Below the pieces are notes generated by a model. It was not told where the DNA came from, ran no database searches, and was given only the letters and a program-made list of their open reading frames with translations. From contig ONYP01000022.1 of NCBI GenBank assembly GCA_900322135.1, positions 1 through 34,552 on the forward strand: a stretch of 34,552 nucleotides of DNA. The letters are read 5' to 3'. Position numbers and translations under genes: made by a program. This DNA is from an uncultured Prevotellaceae bacterium. GTDB taxonomy: Bacteria; Bacteroidota; Bacteroidia; Bacteroidales; Muribaculaceae. Below, in pieces: positions 7,586-15,526 of the stretch (positions are counted from its first letter, which is position 1; each line of letters starts with the position of its first letter).

Positions 7586-8932
7586 ATGAGCGAGGAAAGA
7601 GCAAGCCTGTGGCAACGCATCATGCAGAACATCCGTTACTGCATCAGCGGTGTGTGGGACGACACACGCTCGCTGTGGACGGTCAGGATGGTGAAAATCC
7701 TGAACCTGAGCGTCAAGTCCTTTCTGGACCGGGACCTGCAGATGCGTGCCGGCGCATTGACTTACAGCACCGTGCTGGCCATCGTTCCGGCGCTGGCGAT
7801 GCTCTTTGCCATCGGTCGCGGCTTCGGTTTCCAGAACCTGCTGCAGAGTGAGCTGTTCCGTTACTTCCCTGCCCAGCAGGAGGCTCTGGCGACAGCATTC
7901 ACCTATGTAGACAACTACCTGGCCCAGGCATCCCAGGGAGCCTTTGTCGGGATTGGTCTTGTCGTGTTGCTGTGGACGCTGCTCTCGCTCATGGGCAATG
8001 TGGAAGACACTTTCAACCATGTGTGGGGCATCACCACCAAGCGTTCGCTGCGCCGCAAGTTCACCGACTACACCGCCCTGTTCATGCTGCTGCCGGTGCT
8101 GATGGTGTGCTCGGCGGGTATCACCATCTTCATGAGCGACGCGGTGCAGCATGTCTTTGATGGCGAACTGGTGTCACCGCTGATGCACCGCCTGCTGGCC
8201 TTCATGCCCACGGTGATTTCCTGGATTATCTTCACTGCCGCCTACTACATGGTACCCAACACCAAAGTGAAGTTCAGCGGGGCCCTGTTTGCAGGCATCC
8301 TGTGCGGCACATTATTCCAGGGAGTGCAGTGGGTATTCGTCACGGGCCAGATGTATGTGTCGAAGTACAACGCCATCTACGGCAGCTTTGCCTTCCTGCC
8401 CTTGCTGCTCGTGTGGCTGCAGCTCTCGTGGCTGATTACCCTGGCAGGCGTGGTACTCACCTATGCCTGGCAGAACTTCGAGAACTATGCCCATCGCGAG
8501 AAGGCCAAGGATATCTCCACAGGCTACTCTTACACGCTGGCCATTGCCATCCTGAGCGTTGCCGCCAACCGCTTCAAGAATCGCGAGCCCGCATTGACGC
8601 GCACCGAACTCCTGCGCGACTACGAGCTGCCTGCCACGCTGGCCGACGACCTGCTTAACCGCCTGAGCCGCGCCGGATTGCTCAGCACCATCGCTGCCAA
8701 CGAGAAGAACGGCGAGGAAAGCTACCAGCCCGCATTTGACCCCGACGACATGACCGTCAACGAGGCGCTCAACCGCCTGGGCGGAGTGGGCAACGCCGAA
8801 TTTATCCCCACGGCCGACAGCCGCTTTGGGCCACTCATTGAACGCTTCAAGCGACTGCATGAGCACCAGCAGGGCACCGATGACCTCCCCCTCATCCAAC
8901 TCACCGACAACGACAAGACGGACAAAAAATAA
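7586..8932 (+). CDS. YihY/BrkB family inner-membrane protein
   Basis: 448 residues. It matches the YihY/BrkB family (once misnamed ribonuclease BN): an N-terminal cytosolic part, the motif RAGALTYSTVLAIVPALAML at residues about 53-72, and about six membrane helices to residue 310 (LLPVLMVCSAGITIF, ISWIIFTAAYYMVPNTKV, LPLLLVWLQLSWLITLAGVVLTY). Residues 311-448 form an extra cytosolic domain resembling a winged helix (LTRTELLRDYELPATLADDLLNRLSRAGLLSTI), common in the Bacteroidetes members. The biochemical role of the family is not settled; transport or envelope functions have been suggested. It starts 16 bases after the hairpin at 7530-7569. Confidence 0.85.
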   Translation: MSEERASLWQRIMQNIRYCISGVWDDTRSLWTVRMVKILNLSVKSFLDRDLQMRAGALTYSTVLAIVPALAMLFAIGRGFGFQNLLQSELFRYFPAQQEALATAFTYVDNYLAQASQGAFVGIGLVVLLWTLLSLMGNVEDTFNHVWGITTKRSLRRKFTDYTALFMLLPVLMVCSAGITIFMSDAVQHVFDGELVSPLMHRLLAFMPTVISWIIFTAAYYMVPNTKVKFSGALFAGILCGTLFQGVQWVFVTGQMYVSKYNAIYGSFAFLPLLLVWLQLSWLITLAGVVLTYAWQNFENYAHREKAKDISTGYSYTLAIAILSVAANRFKNREPALTRTELLRDYELPATLADDLLNRLSRAGLLSTIAANEKNGEESYQPAFDPDDMTVNEALNRLGGVGNAEFIPTADSRFGPLIERFKRLHEHQQGTDDLPLIQLTDNDKTDKK

Positions 8933-8965
8933 TAAAGAAATAGGTGCGATATTTACAAAAAGTAG

Positions 8966-8973
8966 TATCTTTG
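8966..8973 (+). promoter_or_regulatory. -7 box upstream of the tRNA-Leu remnant
   Basis: TATCTTTG fits TAnnTTTG and lies 20 bases before the first tRNA base, suggesting that the remnant is still transcribed. The -33 part is not clear. Confidence 0.55.
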
Positions 8974-8993
8974 CACCCGCAACCGCACCGCAC

Positions 8994-9063
8994 GCCTGAA
9001 TGGTGGAATCGGTAGACACGAGGGACTTAAAATCCCTTGGCCATTGCGGCCGTGTGGGTTCAA
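8994..9063 (+). pseudogene. Truncated tRNA-Leu (anticodon UAA)
   Basis: The 5' two-thirds of a class II tRNA-Leu is intact: acceptor strand GCCTGAA (8994-9000), D arm, anticodon stem AGGGA/TCCCT (9021-9025 with 9033-9037) around a loop with TAA at 9028-9030, a long variable arm (GGCC 9039-9042 with GGCC 9048-9051), and the 5' side of the T arm to TTCAA. The sequence then departs from any tRNA: the 3' T-stem strand and the acceptor 3' strand (expected TTCAGGC) are missing, replaced by a palindrome from 9061. It cannot form a charged tRNA as written. A short deletion, or an assembly error, would explain it. Confidence 0.7.
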
Positions 9064-9109
9064 TACGGGCTGATAATCGATTGATTACCAGCTCGTATTG
9101 TTTGTTTTG
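9061..9109 (+). terminator. 40-base palindrome and T-rich tail fused to the tRNA-Leu remnant
   Basis: The left arm 9061-9078 and right arm 9083-9100 pair over 18 positions with one G-U and one A-C mismatch, around the loop GATT. TTTGTTTTG follows. It has the form of a strong intrinsic terminator and probably ended the tRNA transcript. Confidence 0.75.
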
Positions 9110-9147
9110 CAAATGGTGCGGCAATGCTTTTTATTGCCGATGAGGGC

Positions 9148-9194
9148 AAAAAAAGCGCCCCCATCTGCCGGAGAAACACCGGGTAGATGGGGGC
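9148..9194 (-). terminator. Terminator of the NAD(P)HX repair gene
   Basis: On the minus strand, a 10-base perfect stem (9194-9185 with 9166-9157), extended by a few inner GC pairs, is followed by GC and a run of T (complement of the A-run at 9148-9154). It lies 32 bases after the stop at 9226. Confidence 0.85.
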
Positions 9195-9225
9195 ATATCC
9201 TACTCTGTGGGTGGCTTATCGAGGG

Positions 9226-10746
9226 TTATTTCATGGCCTCGATGAAGGCTTTGCCCAGGTTGTTGACGATGTCGCTGGCCACCATGCCGTAAGTGCCATG
9301 CTCTTGCGCAGCGAGGTCACCGGCCAAACCATGCAGATAGACGCCGAGGACAACGGCCCAGTCGGGCTGATAGTTCTGCCCGATGAGTGCCGAGATGACA
9401 CCCGTGAGGACATCACCACTGCCAGGGGTCGCCATGCCCGCATTGCCGCTGCTGTTGACATAGACCTTACTGTCGGGGCGCACGGTCATGGTGTAGTGTC
9501 CCTTGAGCACGATGGTGATGTTGTAGCGCTTGGAGACATCGAGGGCCTTCTTGAGGCGTTCCTCGTCGGTGTGATGCTCGCCGAAGAGGCGGTCAAACTC
9601 GATGGCATGCGGTGTGATGATAGAGCGTGGCGGGATGCTCTTGAGCAACATGGGACGGCGTGCGATGCAGTTGAGAGCATCGGCGTCGATGAGGCAGGGG
9701 CGCCTGAAGTTCATAATGAACTGGTGTACAGCCTCGAGCGTCTCCTCGTTGACGCTCATGCCGGGACCCAGCGCGACGACGCTATAGGTGCGGCGCAGGT
9801 CGATGCTAGTCGTCACGAGCTCGTTGCGGTCGGGCTCAAAGAGTGCCTCGGGGACGGCGGTCTGCAGCACCTGATAGCCGCAACGGGGAGCATGGACAGT
9901 CACGAGTCCTGCACCGGCACGCAATGCCCCCTTGGCCGCCAGCACGGCCGCGCCCATCATGCCGTAACTGCCGGCGATGAGCAGGACGATGCCGTTGTCA
10001 TACTTGTTGATGAAGGGGTTGCGCGGTCTCATCACATCGCGGACATCCTCACGCTCAATGAGGTAGAAGTCGGTGGGTGTGCGTGCCAGGCTCTCGGCAT
10101 CCAGGTCCAGGTCCAACACCTTGCAATCCCCCACAAACTCGGCATTCTCGGAGAAATAGAAAGCGAGACGCTTGCTCTGATAGGTAAGCGTGAGGTTGGC
10201 ATGGATGATGTTGCGGCGGTCATTGCCCATGTTCCACTCGCCGAACATGCCCGAGGGCACATCGATAGAGACGACATAGGCACCGCTGGAGTTGATGTAC
10301 TGCACGAGAGCGGTATAGCCGCCCTTGAGCGGTGTGCGCAGGCCGTTACCGAACAAGCCGTCAACCACCACATCGTTCTCGTCGAGGGCGGGCGGCGTGA
10401 AATTGGTAATCACCTCGTTAAAGTCAAAATCATCGTCGACTGTCTCGATCAGGCGGTCACGATTGACGCGGCACGCGTCGGAGAGCTGTGCCGACTTGAT
10501 GTTGAAAAGATAGACCTCGGGGCGGTATCCCTGCTCATACATCATGCGAGCGACAGCAAGCGCATCGGCGCCATTGTCACCAGGACCGGCAAAGATGACG
10601 AAGCGCTTGGAGACTCTCCATCTCGATATCAGCTCATAGGAGACAGCCGATGCCGCACGCTCGATGAGATCGAGCATCGTAATATTATCTTTTTCAAGGG
10701 TGCGGTCACCGATACGCCGCAGCCCATCGTTAGTAAAAATCTTCAT
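9226..10746 (-). CDS. nnr: Bifunctional NAD(P)H-hydrate epimerase / ADP-dependent dehydratase
   Basis: 506 residues from the ATG at 10746 (MKIFTNDGLRRIGDRTLEKD). A longer frame opens upstream at 10839, but the -7 box at 10786-10793 lies inside it, so transcription would begin after that start. Residues 1 to about 215 are the YjeF N-terminal epimerase fold (FAGPGDNGADALAVARMM, VVDGLFGNGLRTPL). About 225-500 is the ribokinase-like dehydratase (IAGSYGMMGAAVLAAKGALRAGAGLVT, and the ATP/ADP-site motif ATPGSGDVLTGVISALIGQ). Together they repair hydrated NADH and NADPH in the cytosol: epimerisation of the R form to S, then dehydration. It is a single gene with its own terminator. Confidence 0.93.
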   Translation of the reverse strand: MKIFTNDGLRRIGDRTLEKDNITMLDLIERAASAVSYELISRWRVSKRFVIFAGPGDNGADALAVARMMYEQGYRPEVYLFNIKSAQLSDACRVNRDRLIETVDDDFDFNEVITNFTPPALDENDVVVDGLFGNGLRTPLKGGYTALVQYINSSGAYVVSIDVPSGMFGEWNMGNDRRNIIHANLTLTYQSKRLAFYFSENAEFVGDCKVLDLDLDAESLARTPTDFYLIEREDVRDVMRPRNPFINKYDNGIVLLIAGSYGMMGAAVLAAKGALRAGAGLVTVHAPRCGYQVLQTAVPEALFEPDRNELVTTSIDLRRTYSVVALGPGMSVNEETLEAVHQFIMNFRRPCLIDADALNCIARRPMLLKSIPPRSIITPHAIEFDRLFGEHHTDEERLKKALDVSKRYNITIVLKGHYTMTVRPDSKVYVNSSGNAGMATPGSGDVLTGVISALIGQNYQPDWAVVLGVYLHGLAGDLAAQEHGTYGMVASDIVNNLGKAFIEAMK

Positions 10747-10785
10747 TTGTGGCAGGGTATTTTCCAGTTGTTTGATTAGAGAAAG

Positions 10786-10793
10786 CAAAGTTA
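10786..10793 (-). promoter_or_regulatory. -7 box of nnr, deciding its start
   Basis: TAACTTTG on the minus strand, 39 bases upstream of the ATG at 10746. It excludes the upstream in-frame start at 10839. A TTTG lies about 23 bases further up, wider than usual. Confidence 0.55.
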
Positions 10794-10991
10794 CTTCTTT
10801 TTTAGGTTTTGGAAGACAAAAAAAGCAAAAACCACGCAAAAAAAATTACTGAAATATTGTTAAAAGAGCGATTGCAATTGAATGATAGAATTTTAGCGAA
10901 AAATCAGCAATTTAGCCACCCGTAACGGCATATTTGCCCAATTATTATTGAAAATAATAATCCTCGTCGAATTGCATAACAACTTTTTTAC

Positions 10992-10999
10992 TATCTTTG
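10992..10999 (+). promoter_or_regulatory. -7 box of the CotH-like gene
   Basis: TATCTTTG, 50 bases before the ATG at 11050. A TTG at 10972-10974 gives a 17-base spacer, shorter than usual. The rest of the 10840-11049 gap is AT-rich with nothing else recognisable. Confidence 0.5.
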
Positions 11000-11049
11000 C
11001 AGCTTAAAATAAACGACTAACATCAATTATCATTGGAATAAAAAGATTT

Positions 11050-12786
11050 ATGAGAAAACATTTACTTTTAGCCATGGCCCTCACCCTGATGAGCGTAGCC
11101 TCCTGGGCACAGACGCTCAACATCGGTGGCCATCGTGCTGTTCTGGACAGCCTTAACAACATCTGGCTGTGCAGTGTTCCGCAATCAATCTTCGGCACCG
11201 ACTATTCTGCCAAGGTAACCTTCGGCGACGAATTGACCGATTTGGCCATCGACGGCATCGCCGTCGAGAATGGCGACACTACTGTGTTTGCCAATATCGA
11301 GGGAGGCAAGAACTACACCCTGACGGCCTATCTGGACGGTGAATTGATCACAGGCAACATCACCTTTACATGGCTGCCTATCGTAGAACTGAACGGGACC
11401 TTCAATAACACCTACTCGGTGGGTACGGTGACCGTGAGCGAGCCCGACTCGGCCTATGCCGAGCCCCTGCTGGCCAAGGTGAAATGGCGTGGTGGCGCTA
11501 CCAATGCTGACACCAAGCACAAACGCAATTACCACATCAAGTTCATCAACGAGGACAGCACCAAGGTCAGCCACCGCTTCTTCGGCCTGCGCAACGACAA
11601 CAGCTGGCTCCTGGACGCCGGCCAGATGGACTTCCTGCGCGTGCGCAACCGCGTGAGCACCGACCTGTGGCTCGACATGGCACGCCGTCCCTGGTATGCC
11701 GACACGCTGCCCAATGCCCGTAACGGCTCCCGCGGCAAGATGGTCGAGGTGCTGCTCAACGGCAAGTATGTGGGCATCTACAACATGTGCGAGCCGCTGG
11801 ACCGCAAGCAGTTCAAGGTAAAACGCTATGACGAGGAGAACGGTGAGTTTCATGGTCAGCTGTGGATGTCCTACAGGCGAACGCGCACCGTCGCCATGAG
11901 CTACCCCGAGCCTCTTGATAAGAAAAAGGCCTACTGGGATGGTTTCGAGACCAAGTATCCCGACGCCGACGAGATTAATTCAGTAAAATGGGATGTGCTG
12001 AGCAACGCCGTCGATTTTGTCACTCGCGCCGATGTAGACTATGACCTGCGCGTCGACAGCATGGGCTACTATTTTGACCTGCCCGTCATGCAGGACTACT
12101 ATATCTTTATTGTAGCACTGCAGGCGATGGACAACGAGAGCAAGAACATCTATTGGGCATGCTATGACGGCCAGGACCATCCTCGCCTGACGATGGCCCC
12201 TTGGGACCTGGACATCTGCCTGGGCCAGAACTTCTCGCCCTGGGTAAATATCCCCAGCATGGTCAATCCTGAGCAGGATGCAAGTTGGGTGGGTCTGGTG
12301 CCCGCATGCGATATGCTCGAGGTCAAGGAATACTACGAGAGCCTGGTTGAGCGCTACCGTGAGCTGCGCACGACCATCCTTGACACCGACAACATGGTGA
12401 ACCGCTACCGCAGTGCCATCGACGAGCTCGAGAACAGTGGTGCCGCAGCCCGCGAGGAGGCCCGCTGGAGCCAAGATTCCGACCTTGGCAACAAGAAGCT
12501 TGACCTGAGCGCCGAGATGGACTATGTTGAAAACTGGATACGCTTGCACATGCCCTACATCGACGAGCATGTATTCCATGACTGGGTAGACCCCGTTCCT
12601 CCCTTCATCAAGGGAGATGTGAACGGTGACGGTGAGGTCAACATTGCCGATATCAACGCCCTGATCAGCATCATCCTGGGCGGTGAGGCCGATGATGCAA
12701 CCATGATCCGCGCCGATGTCAACGAGGACGGCGAGGTCAACATTGCCGACATCAACAACCTGATCGACATCATCCTGAACAACTAA
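11050..12786 (+). CDS. Secreted CotH-kinase-like protein with C-terminal dockerin-like repeats
   Basis: 578 residues. The signal peptide is MRKHLLLAMALTLMSVASWAQ, cut near residue 20. Residues about 140-500 resemble the CotH kinase fold: KVKWRGGAT near 143-151, LLNGKYVGIYNMCEPLDR at 235-252, and TMAPWDLDICLGQN at 381-394, where Asp386 and Asp388 sit in the WDxD motif that binds metal and ATP in CotH. CotH proteins phosphorylate secreted proteins; substrate and activity here are unknown. The C-terminus (522-578) has two Asp/Asn-rich calcium-loop repeats, GDVNGDGEVNIADINALI and ADVNEDGEVNIADINNLI, like type I dockerin or EF-hand loops. Such tails are frequent on exported proteins of Prevotella and relatives; no cohesin partner is in this window. 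Confidence 0.85.
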   Translation: MRKHLLLAMALTLMSVASWAQTLNIGGHRAVLDSLNNIWLCSVPQSIFGTDYSAKVTFGDELTDLAIDGIAVENGDTTVFANIEGGKNYTLTAYLDGELITGNITFTWLPIVELNGTFNNTYSVGTVTVSEPDSAYAEPLLAKVKWRGGATNADTKHKRNYHIKFINEDSTKVSHRFFGLRNDNSWLLDAGQMDFLRVRNRVSTDLWLDMARRPWYADTLPNARNGSRGKMVEVLLNGKYVGIYNMCEPLDRKQFKVKRYDEENGEFHGQLWMSYRRTRTVAMSYPEPLDKKKAYWDGFETKYPDADEINSVKWDVLSNAVDFVTRADVDYDLRVDSMGYYFDLPVMQDYYIFIVALQAMDNESKNIYWACYDGQDHPRLTMAPWDLDICLGQNFSPWVNIPSMVNPEQDASWVGLVPACDMLEVKEYYESLVERYRELRTTILDTDNMVNRYRSAIDELENSGAAAREEARWSQDSDLGNKKLDLSAEMDYVENWIRLHMPYIDEHVFHDWVDPVPPFIKGDVNGDGEVNIADINALISIILGGEADDATMIRADVNEDGEVNIADINNLIDIILNN

Positions 12787-12810
12787 TCCCGCCATCGGGA
12801 CGACATCACA

Positions 12811-12845
12811 CGATGGGCTCCGGCATGCATTGCCGGGGTCCATCG
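12811..12845 (+). terminator. Hairpin after the CotH-like gene
   Basis: CGATGG (12811-12816) pairs with CCATCG (12840-12845) and CCGGCA (12820-12825) with TGCCGG (12831-12836), with three unpaired bases between the two stems. It lies 25 bases after the stop. There is no T-run, so its terminator role is tentative. Confidence 0.5.
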
Positions 12846-12870
12846 CTCGTTATGGCCGATGCCAAATGCC

Positions 12871-12897
12871 GGCACTGGCGGCACTGGCGGCACTGGC
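12871..12897 (+). repeat. GGCACTGGC tandem repeat, three copies
   Basis: Three exact 9-base copies at 12871, 12880 and 12889 lie between the CotH-like gene and the tRNA-Lys terminator, with no coding role seen. Confidence 0.85.
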
Positions 12898-12908
12898 GAC
12901 CCTGCAGC

Positions 12909-12965
12909 CAGGGGACAACAAGAAACGCGGCTCCACATAGTGCGGAACCGCGTCATTTTCCCCTG
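12909..12965 (-). terminator. Terminator of tRNA-Lys
   Basis: It directly abuts the tRNA 3' end. On the minus strand an outer CAGGGG/CCCCTG stem (12965-12960 with 12914-12909) encloses a bulged GC stem (ACGCGG with CCGCGT). A T-rich stretch (TTTCTTGTTG) sits between the stems. Confidence 0.65.
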
Positions 12966-13038
12966 TGATTCGCGTGGGGCTCGAACCCACGACCCCATCC
13001 TTAAAAGGGATGTGCTCTACCTGCTGAGCTAGCGAATC
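12966..13038 (-). tRNA. tRNA-Lys (anticodon UUU)
   Basis: A 73-base cloverleaf on the minus strand: acceptor GATTCGC (13038-13032) with GCGAATC (12973-12967) and discriminator A at 12966. The D arm contains AGCTCAGCAGGTAGAGC, the anticodon loop CTTTTAA gives UUU, and the T arm GTGGGTTCGAGCCCCAC is complete. CCA is not encoded. A consensus promoter (13054-13085) lies upstream. Confidence 0.95.
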
Positions 13039-13053
13039 TCCGAAAAAGCGGTG

Positions 13054-13085
13054 CAAAGGTACAGCAAATTTCCATACCAGCCAAA
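13054..13085 (-). promoter_or_regulatory. Promoter of tRNA-Lys
   Basis: On the minus strand, TTTG (13085-13082), a 20-base spacer and TACCTTTG (13061-13054) match the consensus exactly, 15 bases before the tRNA. Confidence 0.8.
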
Positions 13086-13159
13086 TAATTTGGCCGAATT
13101 TTGATAAAAGCCGTTTTTTGAAGTCGTTAAAGAAACGCTCCTGCCACCGCTGTGAAGGG

Positions 13160-14377
13160 TCACTCTGCCACGAGTTTGCAGATCTCGACGATGGTCATCA
13201 TGGCTTTCTCCATCGAGGGAATGGGCACATACTCGAAGCGGCCGTGCATGTTCATGCCGCCGGCAAAGATGTTGGGACAAGGCAAATTCTTGAACGAGAG
13301 CTGTGCGCCGTCGGTACCGCCACGGATGGGCTGCACCTTGGGAGTTACTCCGGCGTTCTCCATAGCCTGCTTGGCAATGTCGATGACATTCATCACGGGC
13401 TCAATCTTCTCGCGCATGTTGTAGTACTGGTCCTTGATCTCGCAGGTGGCGCAATCGGGGAACTCGGCGTTGATCTTGTTGCACAGGTGCTCAATCTCGC
13501 GCTTGCGGCTCTCGAAGCGGGCGCGGTCGTGGTCGCGGATGATGTAGTTGAGCGTGGTCTGTTCAACACCGCCTTCCATGCGGATGAGGTGGTAGAAGCC
13601 CTCGTAGCCCTCGGTGTGTTCGGGGGTTTCCCATCGCGGCAGCATCATGGCGAACTGCATGGCGACACGCATCGAGTTAATCATTTTGTGCTTGGCGGCT
13701 CCCGGGTGCACATTCAGGCCCTTGAAGGTAATCTTGGCGCTGGCGGCGTTGAAGTTCTCAAACTCCAGCTCACCCACGGCACCACCGTCCATGGTGTAGG
13801 CCCAGTCACAGCCGAATTTCTCCACATCGAAGTGGTGGGCACCCAGGCCGATTTCCTCGTCGGGGTTGAAGCCCACGCGGATGTTGCCGTGCTTGACCTC
13901 GGGGTGTTCCTGCAGCCACTCGACAGCGCTCAGGATCTCGGCGATGCCGGCCTTGTCGTCGGCACCGAGCAGCGTGTCGCCGCTGGTAACGATGAATTCC
14001 TGTCCCTTGTAGTCGTTCATCTCGGGGAACTGTGCGGGATCGAGCACAATGTTCTGCTCCTCGCTCAAGACGATGGGCTCGCCCTCATATTTAACGATGC
14101 GGGGCTTGACATCATGGCCGCTCATGTCGGGCGCCGTGTCCATGTGGGCGATAAAGCCGATGGTGGGCACGGCCTTGTCGGTATTGGCGGGCAGCGTGGC
14201 AAACAGGTAGCCATTCTCATCGAGCGAGATGTCACTCAGGCCCATGTCGTGCAACTCACGCTCCATTTCCTTGGCAAACACCATCTGGCCCGGGGTGGAG
14301 GGCGTCAAGTTGGTGAGCTCGTCACTCTGGGTGTCGAACTTCACATACTTCAAAAATCTGTCAACTAATTTTGTCAT
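13160..14377 (-). CDS. pepT: Peptidase T (tripeptide aminopeptidase)
   Basis: 405 residues, the usual length for PepT of the M20B metallopeptidases. It starts [20 protein letters not shown]. Metal and catalytic motifs are present: [10 protein letters not shown] (His78, Asp80), [12 protein letters not shown] (bridging Asp140), [13 protein letters not shown] (catalytic Glu and its neighbour, residues 174-175), [15 protein letters not shown], and a C-terminal [17 protein letters not shown] with the last metal-binding His. It is a cytosolic zinc enzyme that removes the N-terminal residue from tripeptides, fitting with the peptide importer at 3903-5561, though the two are not adjacent. Its own -7 box lies at 14422-14429. 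It ends 121 bases before tRNA-Lys on the same strand. Confidence 0.95.
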   Translation of the reverse strand: MTKLVDRFLKYVKFDTQSDELTNLTPSTPGQMVFAKEMERELHDMGLSDISLDENGYLFATLPANTDKAVPTIGFIAHMDTAPDMSGHDVKPRIVKYEGEPIVLSEEQNIVLDPAQFPEMNDYKGQEFIVTSGDTLLGADDKAGIAEILSAVEWLQEHPEVKHGNIRVGFNPDEEIGLGAHHFDVEKFGCDWAYTMDGGAVGELEFENFNAASAKITFKGLNVHPGAAKHKMINSMRVAMQFAMMLPRWETPEHTEGYEGFYHLIRMEGGVEQTTLNYIIRDHDRARFESRKREIEHLCNKINAEFPDCATCEIKDQYYNMREKIEPVMNVIDIAKQAMENAGVTPKVQPIRGGTDGAQLSFKNLPCPNIFAGGMNMHGRFEYVPIPSMEKAMMTIVEICKLVAE

Positions 14378-14421
14378 AGCAATATTATACGGTTGTTAAT
14401 GGATTATTCTTTTCTAACCCA

Positions 14422-14429
14422 CAAAGTTA
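14422..14429 (-). promoter_or_regulatory. -7 box of pepT
   Basis: TAACTTTG on the minus strand, 44 bases before the ATG. The nearest TTG gives a spacer of about 22 bases. Confidence 0.5.
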
Positions 14430-14477
14430 ATACTTTTCTTTCAAACCACGGCAAGTGAGCGAAAGAAATTCATTACT

Positions 14478-14643
14478 GTTCCCTGCGGGCAAGATAGGCG
14501 GCGCCTCAACAATGCAAGAAAAATGGCTTTTTCTTGCCATTGTATTCGGCTTGCACTACCGTTCCCTGCGGGCAAGATAGGCGGCGCCTCAACAATGCAA
14601 GAAAAATGGCTTTTTCTTGTCATTGTATTCGGCTTGCACTATC
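14478..14643 (+). repeat. 83-base tandem repeat, two copies, carrying a promoter
   Basis: Copy 1 (14478-14560) and copy 2 (14561-14643) differ at only two positions. Each holds the palindrome-containing block GGCGGCGCCTC (14497-14507 in copy 1), a hairpin with arms CAAGAAAAA and TTTTTCTTG, and the end block GGCTTGCACTA. The last bases of copy 2 join TCTTTG to complete a -7 box, while copy 1 runs into GTTCCC and lacks one. A related arrangement occurs at 27123-27225. Confidence 0.9.
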
Positions 14644-14647
14644 TTTG
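14617..14647 (+). promoter_or_regulatory. Promoter of the first endonuclease gene, inside repeat copy 2
   Basis: TTG at 14617-14619, a 20-base spacer ending GGCTTGCAC, and TATCTTTG at 14640-14647. The ATG at 14652 begins five bases after the -7 box, so the transcript may be nearly leaderless. Confidence 0.7.
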
Positions 14648-14651
14648 TGAC

Positions 14652-15491
14652 ATGAAGAACAGAATTGAACGGTTGTGGCAGCGATGGGGCGATGCCGTCA
14701 GGTTCCTCGGGTGGGGGTTGACGGTGGCGTTGGTATGCTTTTTGCTGTACAGAATCATTGTGAACAGTTCCACTACACAGCAATTGGTTCCATTGAATGC
14801 CGAAACCCGCGACAGCCTGATGACGGTAATCGTGCCGCCCGGCATGAATGACACAATCGTGCGGTATAAGGCATTTGATGTGCACTTCAACAGCGAGAGG
14901 GGGATTGCCAACTGTTCTGCCTATGAGCTGATCCGCGATGAGCTGGACGGGAGCGCCCAACGCTCGGGCGAATTCCTGCAGGACGCAGGCGTCGAGGGAT
15001 GCCCCGCGCCACAGGACTATGCCGGCAGCGGTCTGCATCGCGGCCATCTGGTGCCCGCTGCCGACCTCAAGTGGGACGAGACGGCCATGCGCCAGTCGTT
15101 CATGATGACCAACATTAGCCCTATGCACAGGTCACTGAACGAGAATGGCTGGGCAAAACTGGAGGAGAAAGTGCGGGAATGGACCATGCGGGACAGTGCT
15201 CTGCTAGTGTTCGCGGGCCCCGTTGTCGGTCAGGGGGACACCACTATGACTAATGGCCGGGTGACCGTGCCTCATGCCTACTATAAGGTCATCATGGCTC
15301 CTTGCACCCGTCCCATGCGCGTCATCGCCTTCATTTACCCTAACGGGTACAGCGGTGGACCATTGAGTAAATATGCCGTCAGCGTCGACGAGGTGGAGCG
15401 GCGCACCGGACTGGACTTCTTCCCCACCCTCACCGGCGAGGAGCAGCAATGGCTGGAAAGCACAGCCAACATCGATGCATGGCTGAATTGA
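14652..15491 (+). CDS. Membrane-anchored DNA/RNA non-specific endonuclease, copy 1
   Basis: 279 residues from ATG 14652. The frame is open further upstream through the repeat, but the promoter excludes earlier starts. Residues 17-37 are one membrane helix (FLGWGLTVALVCFLLYRIIV), so the catalytic part should be outside the cytosol. Residues 70-270 match the Serratia-type endonuclease family: GLHRGHLVPAADLKWDETAM with the catalytic His132 (DRGH in classical members, HRGH here) and MMTNISPMHRSLN with the Mg-binding Asn154. LLVFAGPVVG and a C-terminal KYAVSVDEVERRTGLDFF are shared with the other two copies. It probably cuts DNA and RNA without sequence preference. The second copy starts 35 bases downstream. 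Confidence 0.88.
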   Translation: MKNRIERLWQRWGDAVRFLGWGLTVALVCFLLYRIIVNSSTTQQLVPLNAETRDSLMTVIVPPGMNDTIVRYKAFDVHFNSERGIANCSAYELIRDELDGSAQRSGEFLQDAGVEGCPAPQDYAGSGLHRGHLVPAADLKWDETAMRQSFMMTNISPMHRSLNENGWAKLEEKVREWTMRDSALLVFAGPVVGQGDTTMTNGRVTVPHAYYKVIMAPCTRPMRVIAFIYPNGYSGGPLSKYAVSVDEVERRTGLDFFPTLTGEEQQWLESTANIDAWLN

Positions 15492-15526
15492 GATGAATGT
15501 TTTCTAGGACTTATAGTGTTATAGAT

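Noticed and set aside
9226-10779. Long plus-strand open frame opposite nnr
   Set aside because: It mirrors the clear NAD(P)HX repair enzyme on the minus strand, and its translation resembles no family. It is a shadow frame.
10747-10839. 31-residue N-terminal extension of nnr
   Set aside because: The -7 box at 10786-10793 lies inside it, and the family begins with MKIF-type residues at 10746.
12850-13056. Minus-strand open frames across the tRNA-Lys gene
   Set aside because: They overlap the tRNA and its terminator and have no coding signature.
13118-14368. Long plus-strand open frame opposite pepT
   Set aside because: The minus strand encodes peptidase T with all metal-binding motifs; the plus frame is a by-product of high GC at codon position three.
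14523-14651. N-terminal extension of nuclease copy 1 through the 83-base repeat
   Set aside because: The promoter at 14617-14647 lies within it, and the residues are repeat-encoded with no similarity to the other copies.
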